This document shows positions 42,839-52,690 of a stretch of DNA of 64,000 nucleotides, piece by piece. A program made the translations under genes and the position numbers. Source of the DNA: Asterionellopsis glacialis (lineage: Eukaryota > Bacillariophyta > Plagiogrammaphyceae > Rhaphoneidales > Asterionellopsidaceae). The stretch's first letter is position 1. Each line of letters starts with the position of its first letter. The notes beneath the pieces are model-generated. The model had not been told where the DNA came from, did no database searches, and worked only from the letters and a program-made list of their open reading frames with translations. The stretch lies in NCBI GenBank assembly GCA_014885115.2, contig WKLE02000021.1, positions 18,103 to 82,102 of the forward strand, given 5' to 3'.

Positions 42839-43357
42839 ATGACCATTACAAATCAAAGGAAGATGTCCCATTTCCTTCTATGGAAGACATTGTGGAAGGG
42901 GGGTGATAGGATAGGGATGGTGCATACACAGCATTCTGTGAGTAAACTGCCTGCAGTGAAAGGAAAAGCTGATTCGAGAGTAAACTGTAGAACAAGCTAT
43001 TTGACAAATTACATAACTCCAACAGATGAGGGGTTAGCATTGATAATGGTGGAGAATAATTGGGAAAGGTGGATGAATGAGTGCCGTGGAATAGACATAG
43101 AGGATATTATGGAAAAACAAAGTACACATGTAAAGTATTTGGGTGGAGGATCAGGGAAATACCATCGATGGAGTAAAGAAGGATTGCTGAGATTTGCGGA
43201 ATTAACTAAGAGAGTACGAGAGGAGAGAAGACAGGAAGGGACAGGTAAGAAATTTGAAGAAGCATTTAAAACCAAAATGGAAGAAAGTGAAACCAGAAAC
43301 ACAAATGCACATGACAGAGAAGAGTTAGTGATTGAAGGTGCAGATGATTTTGATTAA
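42839..43357 (+). CDS. Mobile-element-associated protein of unknown function
   Basis: 172 codons, intact. The C-terminal two thirds read as protein: YLTNYITPTDEGLALIMVEN, NWERWMNEC, then THVKYLGGGSGKYHRWSKEG and LLRFAELTKRVREERRQ, ending in a charged tail. The motif series xxALxxxENNWERW ... KY ... GWxxEGLxRFxxL is one I associate with repeated transposon-linked proteins in diatom genomes; the enzyme class is unknown to me. It lies between the two CATGAC clusters and in the CpG-poor island, but has few signs of decay, so it may be the youngest element here. Confidence 0.45.
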   Translation: MTITNQRKMSHFLLWKTLWKGGDRIGMVHTQHSVSKLPAVKGKADSRVNCRTSYLTNYITPTDEGLALIMVENNWERWMNECRGIDIEDIMEKQSTHVKYLGGGSGKYHRWSKEGLLRFAELTKRVREERRQEGTGKKFEEAFKTKMEESETRNTNAHDREELVIEGADDFD

Positions 43358-44120
43358 AATAAATAATATATAGTTGTTGGAAAAAAGGAAGATAGAATTT
43401 GAAATTTTGTATCAGATAGAGCAGTTCAAATGTAAATTTAGAGAGAGTGTGAATTTGAATTTCAACTTACTAGTGGAATGGGCAACCTTAGATAAAAATT
43501 TCATTTAGACCAGCTTTGCAGTTGAGTTCCAAAGTTAGAGACATGAGTTTACCAAAGAAATGAAACATGCTAATCTTGCATTACACAGTGAAATTGCACA
43601 GAACACAGACAAAAGAATAAGTTGAAATGGAAATTTGTAGGAGTATTCAAATCAATGTATGATATTTGAGTTGGCCAGTTTTGCATTATTAGCAAGCTGG
43701 CAATGTTCAATGCATAGTGTAATTTCAACTGGCAAGTTGAAATGACTGGCCAACTTGAGGGTATGCATTCCTGCATTATTCTGCTCCCAGATGTAAGGTT
43801 GCTCATAGGATCCCATACAGAAATAGGTGTCAAAAAACAAATAAGTGGATTGGCAAGGGTTTATCAGTACTAGTTTAAAATAGCACATAATTTATTTACT
43901 CCTAACAAGTTTACTTCCTTTTCTTTTCAATATTATTGTTAGCATAGTGCAAGGAGAGTCCACCAGTTCACCTGTTCAGTGTCACAACTGGAATCAAACT
44001 AATAAGGAGTATCCATGTACAGTCACCTATCCTAGACACTTTTGTGCCATAGTAATATGTTTCATTGTGTTTGTCCATACTGTGGTTGATTGACATCATG
44101 ACGGTAGTCATGTCTTGCAC

Positions 44121-44622
44121 ATGACTCGCTTAGTACTGCAACAGCCAAAAAACGATTATGATCCAAAAGCATCCAAATCTAATACGAATCAAAAGCTATG
44201 AATCATCACCAAATCAAATCAAGAAAACAAAAACTTTGGTGCACACCAAACTAATCCCTTCAAAGCGAATGAAAAGGAAGAAAATAACAACATTGAAACC
44301 TCACCTTTGAAAATATTACAAAAAGTAAATGAAAACAAACTAGAAAAAAAAACTCCCGAGAAGAACCAAAAAAAGAAAAGTTAAGGTTAAGAAAAGAAGT
44401 TAGTACGTGTTACCGGTACATACCGTGGGAATTTAGACATACGTGATTCGGTCTTGCTTACTCTCATTTTTTTCTTGTAGTGTGTGTGTTCGACAAGAGA
44501 ACAACCAGAAACCGCCCGAAACCATAGGAAAAATCGGACAACACTCTTACATGTAGTTTTACAAACGTTGTTATTGCCTATCATCATCAAGCAGAGATCG
44601 GAACTGGAAGTCTCAAATCAAG
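44121..44622. other. Spacer between transposon island and DMT gene
   Basis: CG dinucleotides return here. A-rich until about 44390, then the upstream region of the DMT-transporter gene. Nothing else is seen. Confidence 0.4.
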
Positions 44623-46035
44623 ATGAGGTGGCTTTGGAGTTCATTTACAAGTCTTCTTTGCGTCCTGTTTTACACGGCAAGTGTCTGTGCTTTCGTTGAA
44701 AAGAATTTGCCCCCAGCGCATGGAACACGAAGGATAAACCCGAGAACAGTCCCTTTAACAAGTAATACACCTTCCGGCCGATTCAGAATCAGTAGCTCTC
44801 ACAAACAATACCAAAGAAGCTCCCGATGCAAACTCTCGTCATCTCAGAGTGACGATGACATCAAGGATCGCGCTCTTGGCATTTCTGTGCTTCTGACCGT
44901 CCCATTGGCGTGGGGAACATATACTCCAGTTGTGAAATACTTGTATGAGATCCAACCTCCAGTTCCTGGATTCGTCTTTTCTGCAGCTTATTATTTGGTA
45001 GCTTCGGCTCTTTTATGGCCTCTTGTTCTGATCAGTGCAGAAAATGATACCAATTCAAGCAGTTTAAAGAAGATTGAAGATGATCACTTTCCGTTTGCAG
45101 GTGGAATAGAACTGGGTTCGTATCTGTTTATTGGAAATGCACTGCAAGTACTTGGCCTCGAAAGTGTGCCCGCAGACAGAGCTGGCTTTTTAGTGCAACT
45201 TACGACAGTCATGGTGCCGTTTGCACAGGCATTCAGTGTGGGTGACTTTCAGTCAATTTCTACGAAGACTTGGTTGTCATGTTTGCTGGCATTTTGTGGC
45301 GTGGTTGTAATGGGAATTGATGGAAAAGATCTGACACAAGATGAGACATTTTTGTCAGCAATAACAGATATATTTAGCGGCTTTACTCAAGGAGACTTCC
45401 TCATCATATTAGCAGCTGTGGCCTACACTATGCATGTTGTGCGTCTGGGGCGTTATGCGAGGGAAACAACACCGCTAAAACTTGCAGCCAGTAAAGCAAC
45501 AGCAGAGACATTCTTGAGCTTTGGTTTGGTCACTGGATTGTATTCATTTGCAAATAGTCTTGACGAGAATGCTGGAATGCTGGGCTATGCTTCGAAAGTA
45601 GGCCTTGAGATAAGGACCTTTTTCTCCTCCATCACAGAAAGCATTTCAACTGGAGCAATACCAACTTCTACATTGCTTCCAGCAATAGGCGCTGTTCTAT
45701 GGACTGGCTGCGTAACTTGTGCTTATACAATATACGCACAGAGCTTTGGGCAACGCAGAGTATCTCCTACAGAAGCTAACCTGATTTACACTGTGCAACC
45801 TTTATTCACTGCCATTTTTGCATGGGTCTTGTTGGGAGAAACCTTAGGCCCAGCGGGGGCAACAGGAGGAGCATTGATTGCTTCAGCTGTGTACATGGTT
45901 GCCATGACAGACGGAGAAGGTAATGGAGACATTAAGACTGATATCGAAGTGGTTCCAGATGTAAAAATCAACGCTACAGATTCAGAAGCTCTTCAACTTG
46001 ACAAGCAATCAAGTAAAGAGACTGTAAATCAATAA
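44623..46035 (+). CDS. Plastid-type DMT-superfamily (EamA) transporter
   Basis: Intronless, 470 residues. A signal peptide (residues 1-24) ends SVCAFVEK, an A-F junction like that of plastid-targeted diatom proteins, followed by a basic, Ser-rich transit-peptide-like region to about 75. About ten hydrophobic helices follow, in two EamA halves. The first opens LGISVLLTVPLAWGTYTPVV and includes GNALQVLGLESVPADRAGFL with LTTVMVPFAQAF. The second has ILAAVAYTMHVVRLGRYA, TEANLIYTVQPLFTAIFAW and LGETLGPAGATGGALIASAV. Glu/Thr motifs at TEANLIYT and LGE are typical of the family. The C-terminus is acidic and soluble. It probably exports or imports a metabolite across a plastid membrane; the substrate is unknown. 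Confidence 0.88.
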   Translation: MRWLWSSFTSLLCVLFYTASVCAFVEKNLPPAHGTRRINPRTVPLTSNTPSGRFRISSSHKQYQRSSRCKLSSSQSDDDIKDRALGISVLLTVPLAWGTYTPVVKYLYEIQPPVPGFVFSAAYYLVASALLWPLVLISAENDTNSSSLKKIEDDHFPFAGGIELGSYLFIGNALQVLGLESVPADRAGFLVQLTTVMVPFAQAFSVGDFQSISTKTWLSCLLAFCGVVVMGIDGKDLTQDETFLSAITDIFSGFTQGDFLIILAAVAYTMHVVRLGRYARETTPLKLAASKATAETFLSFGLVTGLYSFANSLDENAGMLGYASKVGLEIRTFFSSITESISTGAIPTSTLLPAIGAVLWTGCVTCAYTIYAQSFGQRRVSPTEANLIYTVQPLFTAIFAWVLLGETLGPAGATGGALIASAVYMVAMTDGEGNGDIKTDIEVVPDVKINATDSEALQLDKQSSKETVNQ

Positions 46036-47032
46036 ATCGCCCCTTCATGGCCGTACCCTTGCAAGAAGTTACCGTCTTCTTCCCACCCCGCGAAGTGTAT
46101 GTAAGCCTCAAAAATAGTTTCAAAATCTACGTGGTCAAATGCCTACAACTTTTGATTCCTTTCCGATTAGTTATTTGGGATCTTGATCACTGTTAAAAGC
46201 ATCTTATGGCAATTTCAATTCTGAAAGAAACCCACTGTTGCCTGACTTCTTTTACAAAATAGGAAACAATGCTGCCTTTAGTGTTGCCACCATGTGTTGT
46301 AATTTTGCTCAGCGTGCTTCAAATCAAGCTATTCTTCAATGTAGTACAGAGCAAAAGCAAAGCAATAAGAAATAAAAAGCGATCCATTATGCACTACATC
46401 AGTACCACCATATGCGGTCTCGTTTTCTCTCTTTACACATGGATGGTCTAGTTAGAGTTCATCGTTTTGTGAGATTTACGCCAATTTAGGACTGACTAGA
46501 GTCTACTAGAGAGGATTAGTGTAGTCTCACCAGGTTCTGGGTTTCTGGTAAATTCAATTTAGGAATATATTATTACTTCCTCCAAAACATGAAGTATGGT
46601 ACGCCTGGGTAGCCTACTCACAGGTACATGATAGAAAGTTCTACTTCTTATTGTCCTCTAGTAATAACATTACAGTCAATTCGTATGGTACCTAGAAAGT
46701 GGCAGATGCGACATTACCTGGTAGGTCCAACGCAGGTTTTCTACGTACGGAAACCAACGCAGGCAAGCTTTCACTTTATATCAGTCAGTACTGCACCAGG
46801 TATCTTGAACATAATGCTGACAGGCGAAAAAACGAGAACCCCGACTGAAATCAGAAAAAAACCTTCTGACATGTGATTCTTCTCCGGTTGACACTGGAGA
46901 ACTAGGAACTCGAACATCAGGTCTAATAACACGAAACTATTTCAGTGCTATCTGTCCCATAATATCACGCACAACGATTATTTTTCCTACAACACACAAC
47001 CAACTAAAAATCCAAAGCCAGAGACCTTCAAA
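46036..47032. other. Intergenic spacer with palindromic words
   Basis: CACCAGG, ACCTGGTAGG, GGTACC and CTAGAGTCTACTAGAGAGG words lie between about 46490 and 46810. Short frames on the plus strand are not supported. The last 100 bp are A/C-rich, like a 5' leader. Confidence 0.4.
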
Positions 47033-47308
47033 ATGTCGGAGGAGCAAGAATTCGATTCTGCAAGACAGGACGTAAAGCTTGATGATTCAATACCGGAAGA
47101 GAATGAATTGCATCACGAATTTCCTGTAGATACCCAATGCGGATGCCTTCCCGGATCCAGTCCCAAAAGCCAAAGATCCACATCTAGCGACAAGAAGTCC
47201 GAGAGAACATCGCTACTCGCCAAGTCAAACCCCTTCCAATTGATTATGCATCGAGAAGACCAAATGTTGAAAAAAGCGAAAGAATTTAGTTCCCGTAGAC
47301 TTTCCTAG
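47033..47308 (+). CDS. Small hydrophilic protein of unknown function
   Basis: 91 residues from an ATG in a favourable context (AAAATGTCGG). Acidic first third, a CGC pair in the middle (TQCGCLPGSS), Ser/Lys-rich centre, and a basic C-terminal helix (HREDQMLKKAKEFSSRRLS). There is no signal peptide or membrane segment. The codon usage resembles its neighbours and the 5' leader is A/C-rich like other genes here, which is why I call it. No family recognised. Confidence 0.55.
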   Translation: MSEEQEFDSARQDVKLDDSIPEENELHHEFPVDTQCGCLPGSSPKSQRSTSSDKKSERTSLLAKSNPFQLIMHREDQMLKKAKEFSSRRLS

Positions 47309-47453
47309 AGATTGCAATCGCATTCACACCAGAAACGGATAAGAAATCCACCATTGTCGAATATGTTACCGCGCAAGTGGCTCACATACTGAAGTCTTAT
47401 GTAGACACTTTGGTGCGCCGTTATGAAAAGTCGTAAAATTTAACAGTTTATTA

Positions 47454-49322
47454 TTAATTTATTTTTCTTCCCCAGTCTCGCAGTGCTGTGGAACAATCTA
47501 ACTTGTTGTCCCGAAGTGCTTCCCCTAACTCCCTATCAATATCTACTGGAACATGCAGTGGCATACGACTCATCGTAGCAGTATCCATGGCATAGTAAGA
47601 TTGGTTATAATCATACTGAAGCGGACCACCACCTGTATGATCAGCAGATGGCCTTATAACATCCATTTCAAGTAGATCAACAAAGGATACATTCATTAAA
47701 CGATCACCATATCGATTTGAATTTCCCTGATAGGTTTGGTATTCGTACAGTATTCGTTCCATTGTTAGTGGTTTCGGTGTTTCCTCTTGTTGGCCATCTC
47801 TGGCTAATATTCGTCTTGCTGATAACAACACAGCAAGTTGAGGTCCCGACAAATCCAGCAGAGCTTGTACGCGGGGATTGACTACTAGATCGACAACGTT
47901 GGTAGATGATGCCCCCATGACAGCAAGGGCTTGAAGGAAGTGGTCACAATTTAGCTTGGGTAGAATTCCTACTTGTGTATCTTTTGCAGTGGACCGCTTC
48001 ATCTTTCTCAGTAAGGTGTTACAGTCTTCAAGATAAAGTGAAAGCGCACAAGAAAATACACGACAGAAAAACCGCACATCCTTCCCCACTTTCCAATTCC
48101 TTTCCATGATATCTCTAACCTTCGATGTCCCATTATTCATGATGTCATCGTTGCCGATCCTGTTTGGTGGTTCCAAAAGTTCTGTAACGTATTGTCGTAA
48201 TTTCGCTACTTCGTCTATCTGTGCAGCACTGGCGCCATTTTTATTCACATCAAACTTACTCACGAGTATTTGAACTAATGCTGTAAATGTTGAATGCGAT
48301 TTGACGTAAATCACTTTGGACGTGCCTTCAGCACGACTTTTCACGCGTTTCTCAAACATCCCTACTGCGGCTAAATGAGACGTAATGCCAACAAGGCTAA
48401 TAAATGAACCTTGCGTAGCCACCCGGTCTAACAAATGATACAATAGAAGTTGTCGATCCGTTTTGGATGCAGATTCAGACGCCATTCTCCCCTCCAAGTC
48501 AGATGCCGAAGATCCCAGAAATGCATCCAACTCATCTAATACTATTAGAATGGGTATGGAGTCAACACACGCAGTTTTCAGTGCTTCATCTAAGAGTGCT
48601 AGGTTTGATGTAAATGATGAATTTCTCAGCCGTAGTAACTTTTCCATATCAAGCTGGTCCTTCCTAGCTTTCTTTCGGACCCTTTCTTCATCTTGTTTAG
48701 TATTGTCTTCTGTTTCTTTTTGTTGCTTCTCATCTGTTGATTCACTATTTTTGTTTATATTAGTAGCAGCATCAATACCTGTAGCAGTTGGTACATTGCG
48801 GGTCTCCACCATAGCCATATCTGATAATTGTCGGACAATTTCCTTGACAGCAAATCCAACGTCATCACCCCGAATTACAAGTCCATTCAATCGAACAATG
48901 CGAAACACACTTTGTTCCGGTGCCTCCCTTTTGAATTTCGCTAAACATCGTTCTAAAAGGAGTGTCTTCCCACTTCCACGCAAACCCATAATTAGAGAAG
49001 CTACGTTACTCTTTCGTTGGCGTTTCACCAAAAATGGATGGAGCAATGAATGCAATTCGTGAAATTGTTTTTCTAATCCTGGTGGCGCCTCCTTGTGATG
49101 AATAGGCAACGACGACGAGGATGACAATATGCGTTTATCTACGGAAGCCGCCGCTTCGGGAGCTACAGCATCGTGACAAGCATCGTTCAACTGAAAAATA
49201 ATTTTGTCGATGCTAGATACAGTAGCTTCCAACTGATTTTGTATACTAGCAGCATCACCTGTTTCCGTTTTCATTTCCATCGTGGTATGCAGACACGATG
49301 CTGACCCTGAATGCGCTACCAT
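47454..49322 (-). CDS. ORC4: Origin recognition complex subunit 4
   Basis: Intronless, 622 residues (human ORC4 is 436). An AAA+ subunit of the complex that marks replication origins in the nucleus. Walker A is GLRGSGKT (113-120). Then come VRLNGLVIRGDDVGFAVKEI and a charged insert at about 175-225 that is absent from human ORC4. Walker B is PILIVLDELDAF (257-268). LLYHLLDRVATQGSFISLVG and the sensor region GITSHLAAVGMFEKRVKSR follow, all strongly ORC4-like. The C-terminal half should be the winged-helix domain and includes LEDCNTLLRKM-type helices and YEYQTYQG. The longer N-terminus (about 75 residues) is disordered. I take the first ATG, but a downstream Met at 15 or 17 is possible. Confidence 0.93.
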   Translation of the reverse strand: MVAHSGSASCLHTTMEMKTETGDAASIQNQLEATVSSIDKIIFQLNDACHDAVAPEAAASVDKRILSSSSSLPIHHKEAPPGLEKQFHELHSLLHPFLVKRQRKSNVASLIMGLRGSGKTLLLERCLAKFKREAPEQSVFRIVRLNGLVIRGDDVGFAVKEIVRQLSDMAMVETRNVPTATGIDAATNINKNSESTDEKQQKETEDNTKQDEERVRKKARKDQLDMEKLLRLRNSSFTSNLALLDEALKTACVDSIPILIVLDELDAFLGSSASDLEGRMASESASKTDRQLLLYHLLDRVATQGSFISLVGITSHLAAVGMFEKRVKSRAEGTSKVIYVKSHSTFTALVQILVSKFDVNKNGASAAQIDEVAKLRQYVTELLEPPNRIGNDDIMNNGTSKVRDIMERNWKVGKDVRFFCRVFSCALSLYLEDCNTLLRKMKRSTAKDTQVGILPKLNCDHFLQALAVMGASSTNVVDLVVNPRVQALLDLSGPQLAVLLSARRILARDGQQEETPKPLTMERILYEYQTYQGNSNRYGDRLMNVSFVDLLEMDVIRPSADHTGGGPLQYDYNQSYYAMDTATMSRMPLHVPVDIDRELGEALRDNKLDCSTALRDWGRKIN

Positions 49323-49604
49323 GTTGCCACTGTGTGTGAAGAGTTTCTCGTGCCGTGCAATTCTTCTCTACGATGAGGACTGGAGAGGGAGAGTGACTGT
49401 GACAAATTTTGAAAATTGATTGATTGTATAAAATTATCTAAAAAAATCGCCAAGTTTGAAAGTATGAGTCCCAATGCCACGAATGACGTACTAGGTACAG
49501 ACTGTCTCCGGCAAAAAGAGAAGAGATTGAGATCAGAGACTCAAGATTCGTGTACGGCGACAGCCAACAAACACGAACAAGATTCACAATAATAATTCAA
49601 CGCA

Positions 49605-50342
49605 ATGGAGGGTTCAATCGAGGAACCGCGAAAAGATGGAGATAAATCTTTATCATTTGTAGTGACAGGTTTCGGACCCTTTCGAGGAGTGCAAGAAAAT
49701 CCTACCAAAACTATTATTGAGGCCTTAGTAGAATATTTGAAACAGAATCCTTCCACCGAAAAACTGGCTCAGAGCACATCCACGATCTTACTCGAAACAT
49801 CTGCAGATTGTGCACGAATGGAAGTAAATACCTTGCATGAAACATGGGAACAATCGATGGCAAAACTTACTACAGCAGAAAATGCTACAAAATCATCAAC
49901 AGTAGTGCTTATTCACATTGGTGTGAACTACAGTGGGAAACAATATCAAATAGAACGGTATGCCTACAATGATGCCACATTTCGAATTCCAGACGAAAGG
50001 GGATACCAGCCTGACAAAGAAAAAATTGTAGACGATGCGCCGTTGGGAAAACGACTAGAAACAAAATTAAATGTCCAACAGCTCTGTGAAGAATTGCAAA
50101 TGGAGACTACAACTACACCTAAGATTAGCACTGATCCAGGACGATTTGTTTGCAACTATACATACTACTACAGTATGGACAAGCTTCAGAACACTACTTT
50201 TGCTGCCTCTGATGCTACTAGTAGGGATGTATATTCTCTATTCCTACACGTACCAAAATTCGAAGTAGCACCAAAAGAGGAACAAATGAAATTTGTTGCG
50301 GATCTCATGACAAAAATACACCTGCAGCTTTGTTCATCGTAA
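49605..50342 (+). CDS. Pyroglutamyl-peptidase I (peptidase C15)
   Basis: Intronless, 245 residues (bacterial Pcp is about 215). It removes N-terminal pyroglutamate from peptides in the cytosol. The start of the fold is FVVTGFGPFRGVQENPT (18-34). The family's glutamate lies in QIERYAYN (E117), the catalytic cysteine in DPGRFVCNYTYY (C183), and the histidine in FLHVPKF (H215), so the Glu-Cys-His triad appears complete. VLIHIGVN (101-108) is the central strand. A small loop (about 163-176, LQMETTTTPKIST) is inserted before the active-site helix. No targeting peptide. Confidence 0.93.
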   Translation: MEGSIEEPRKDGDKSLSFVVTGFGPFRGVQENPTKTIIEALVEYLKQNPSTEKLAQSTSTILLETSADCARMEVNTLHETWEQSMAKLTTAENATKSSTVVLIHIGVNYSGKQYQIERYAYNDATFRIPDERGYQPDKEKIVDDAPLGKRLETKLNVQQLCEELQMETTTTPKISTDPGRFVCNYTYYYSMDKLQNTTFAASDATSRDVYSLFLHVPKFEVAPKEEQMKFVADLMTKIHLQLCSS

Positions 50343-50852
50343 TTTGTAAATGCCATACACGAATTGATGAGCTCTCTAATATCTTTACCCTATAAAAGTA
50401 ATGTGACTGCCTTCTCTAATCTATAGTCATTCATCACAAATTCCTCTGTATAACATATGCATGTGTATAGGTAAGAAAAAGGATAGCTTGGTGTTTGTTT
50501 TCTAATGCAGCTATTCCATGTTCTATTCGGCTCTTTTTACTCGTTCTATGTTGGGTTTCGAGCCATCCTATCGCCATCTTGCCCTTTTGTTTTAAGATAA
50601 AGGATGAAAAAGGTGAAGCTATGTTTGACGTTCCTTTCATTGGCCATCCAACCAAAACGTACTTACAGCATTGGATTTCATACAGGTACTTTTTGGTCAT
50701 CCATACCTATTTTTAAATTTCTTTTCTTTTTGTTTTCAATTTGTCTACATCATTGCTGTACAATTTAGGCTCTGAAGGACCCCCCTTCTATTCCTTCTTT
50801 CCTAACTTTTCTTCTCCTGCAGCAAAAAGTTATTTACAGGTTCACCGTGGAA
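50343..50852. other. Convergent intergenic spacer
   Basis: T-rich DNA between the peptidase and FYVE-RING 3' ends. Frames at 50434-50716 overlap on both strands and are not supported. Confidence 0.4.
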
Positions 50853-52072
50853 CTAATGGCGAAAGATACGAAGTACAGAACATCTCACCTTACAAACTGG
50901 ACAGGTCGTAATCTGATTACCACAATTCATGCAACAGACTTGATGCCCACACGGAATCAAAACACAATCCATTTCTCGTTCACAACATATTATACAAGCA
51001 TCCTCGATTGTTGTGAGGGAATCAAGACAGTCATCAATAAGTGATACATCTCCCTCTGGAGCGGTTGTAATTTGATCAAGAGTAACACCACTGCGTAAAA
51101 GCAATTCCAATGTCCGTGCAGCTAAAGTGGAATCTTTGGTATCTTCAAGAGATATGTTTTTCGTGCAGACTAGGTATCGAAGGATCTCAAGTTTTGGTTT
51201 GCCAGTCATTGCCAAATCCATTAATGACCTTTCTTCAGATGTTTGAATAGAAAGCATGCGCCGTGTTCGCGGGTGTCTATTGATGGCAACGGGACAACCA
51301 TGGGTATCAACTAGCCATTTCAATGCTTGGAGGCTACCTCCCAAGACAGCGCAATGGACAGGGAACCTGATATGATCGCAAGAAGAGTCATCCGCGAACA
51401 AGAAAAGCAAGGTTGAGAATGTGGACAACAGCGAACAAAAAACAATAACTTAGATACTCACATTGCTTCTTTTTTAATATTCGCAAACGGTGTCCTCAGG
51501 TTTATGTTTCCTGTTTCATAAATCGTAAGTACGTCTTCAAACTGCCCACGAAGCAATGCCATGCAAAATGCATTGCTTAACCAAGCGCAGCTTTTGCAAA
51601 CTTGGATTGTGAGAGAATTGATATTTACGCAGTATGTTTTGGGAACCATGTTGTTTGCCCACTTCGTAGTACAGTCTTCGCATACACCAGCACCACAGTT
51701 GCGACAGTGGTGCGATTTTCGACGATTGTTGAACTGTTTGTTGCATGAAGTACAGTTGGGTGGGATTGGCTCTACCATCTTCGGAGGTGAGTAGGCCTTG
51801 ACGAACTTGCGAGCTTCGAACTCGGATTGAAATGAAAATTTCAAAGCCTTGCTTCTTGATTGGTACATTCCATCACTTCTTGTTTTAGTTATAGTAGCTA
51901 TCCATCTCCTGTTTTGTGGGTTGAAATGGACCGAATATTGGTGAAGAACGCGGCTATGAACCACCTGCGGCATCAAATTCACGTCGAATTGAGAGTCAGG
52001 CAAAGACATTCTGCGCTGACTCTCAGGACATTGTTCATTTGGGATAACTAATTCTGTAGAAGTCGGAGGCAT
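50853..52072 (-). CDS. FYVE-RING protein with ankyrin-like middle (putative E3 ligase)
   Basis: Two exons, 52072-51462 and 51366-50853, joined by a 95-bp GT-AG intron that splits the Met204 codon, give 374 residues. Residues 105-162 form a FYVE-type zinc finger: C107, C110, a variant RKSHHCRNCG core (C123, C126), C131, C134, and C159, C162. FYVE fingers bind phosphatidylinositol 3-phosphate on endosomes. Residues about 165-300 look like ankyrin-type helices (FPVHCAVLGGSLQALKWLVD, SLMDLAMTGKPKLEILRYL). The C-terminus (328-362) is a C3HC4 RING (CIICCEREMD, PCGHQVCCMNCG, CPVC), typical of RING E3 ligases and close in style to IAP and rififylin RINGs. A role in ubiquitination at endosomal membranes is inferred. 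The N-terminal 100 residues resemble no domain I can name. Confidence 0.9.
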
Positions 52073-52360
52073 ATTGATTGTAAGGGAGTACGGTTTCCCG
52101 AAAAGAACACGCTTTTGAATCTATCTGATGACGATATGGATTGTGTTCTGGTTTATTCACGTTCTCTAGTAGGATCGCATCAGTTTCTCACAGCGACACG
52201 CACTAGGTCTCTAGCTAGACAAGGAATAGTTTATGATAGTCCTGGGTTTGAATTTCTTCCAGAAGTTGTTTTAAACTCTCTAGAGTATTTACCGGTAGGA
52301 AACCTGAACCTGGGTCTCTATTCCTAACGCCGGTAGCTAGGACTACGAGTACATAGGACT

Positions 52361-52401
52361 NNNNNNNNNNNNNNNNNNNNNNNNNNNNNNNNNNNNNNNN
52401 N
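52361..52401. other. Assembly gap (41 N)
   Basis: A run of N between repeat-rich sequence. The true length is not known, and the break probably reflects unresolved repeats. Confidence 0.95.
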
Positions 52402-52519
52402 AGATTTTTGATGGGGGGTGAGACATTCAATTTATCAGAAAAAGATTCCGAGACTATTCCGGAGCTTCCTATTTAACGCTTTATTGACCAATCAGAATCA
52501 CGTGTTTCCTCTCTTTTGT

Positions 52520-52690
52520 TGCATGCCTGGTAATAATATATAAAACAGATACTGGTACTGACAGGTACAGGTACAGTACGAGATATTAATATGCGCATGG
52601 TAGGATTTGTATTTACCACTTTCATTGTACTGTACAGTGTACCGAAGGTACAAAGCAGGTAACAGATACCGGTACCAGTACAGGCGGTAG
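52520..52690. repeat. GGTAC-word array
   Basis: GGTACTGACAGGTACAGGTACAG, TGTACTGTACAGTGTACC and AGATACCGGTACCAGTAC fall within 170 bp, the same palindromic family as at 29985-30300. Confidence 0.55.

Larger units (their letters stand above)
35395..44120. mobile_element. CpG-depleted transposon island with decayed frames
   Basis: Across 8.7 kb I count only about two dozen CG dinucleotides by eye, while TG and CA are abundant and the flanks have several CG per 100 bp. The block contains a gag-like fragment (minus), a broken plus-strand frame (35921-37009), a broken minus-strand frame (37544-40266), and a plus-strand frame at 42839-43357, with no cellular gene. The frames point in both directions, so at least two nested or adjacent elements are likely. 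I could not find long terminal repeats, a target duplication or a recognisable transposase or polymerase core. Boundaries are set by the composition change and are good to about 50 bp. Confidence 0.75.

Noticed and set aside
35281..44120. Intact LTR retrotransposon
   Set aside because: Only a gag-like start is present; no protease, integrase or reverse transcriptase motifs and no long terminal repeats were seen.
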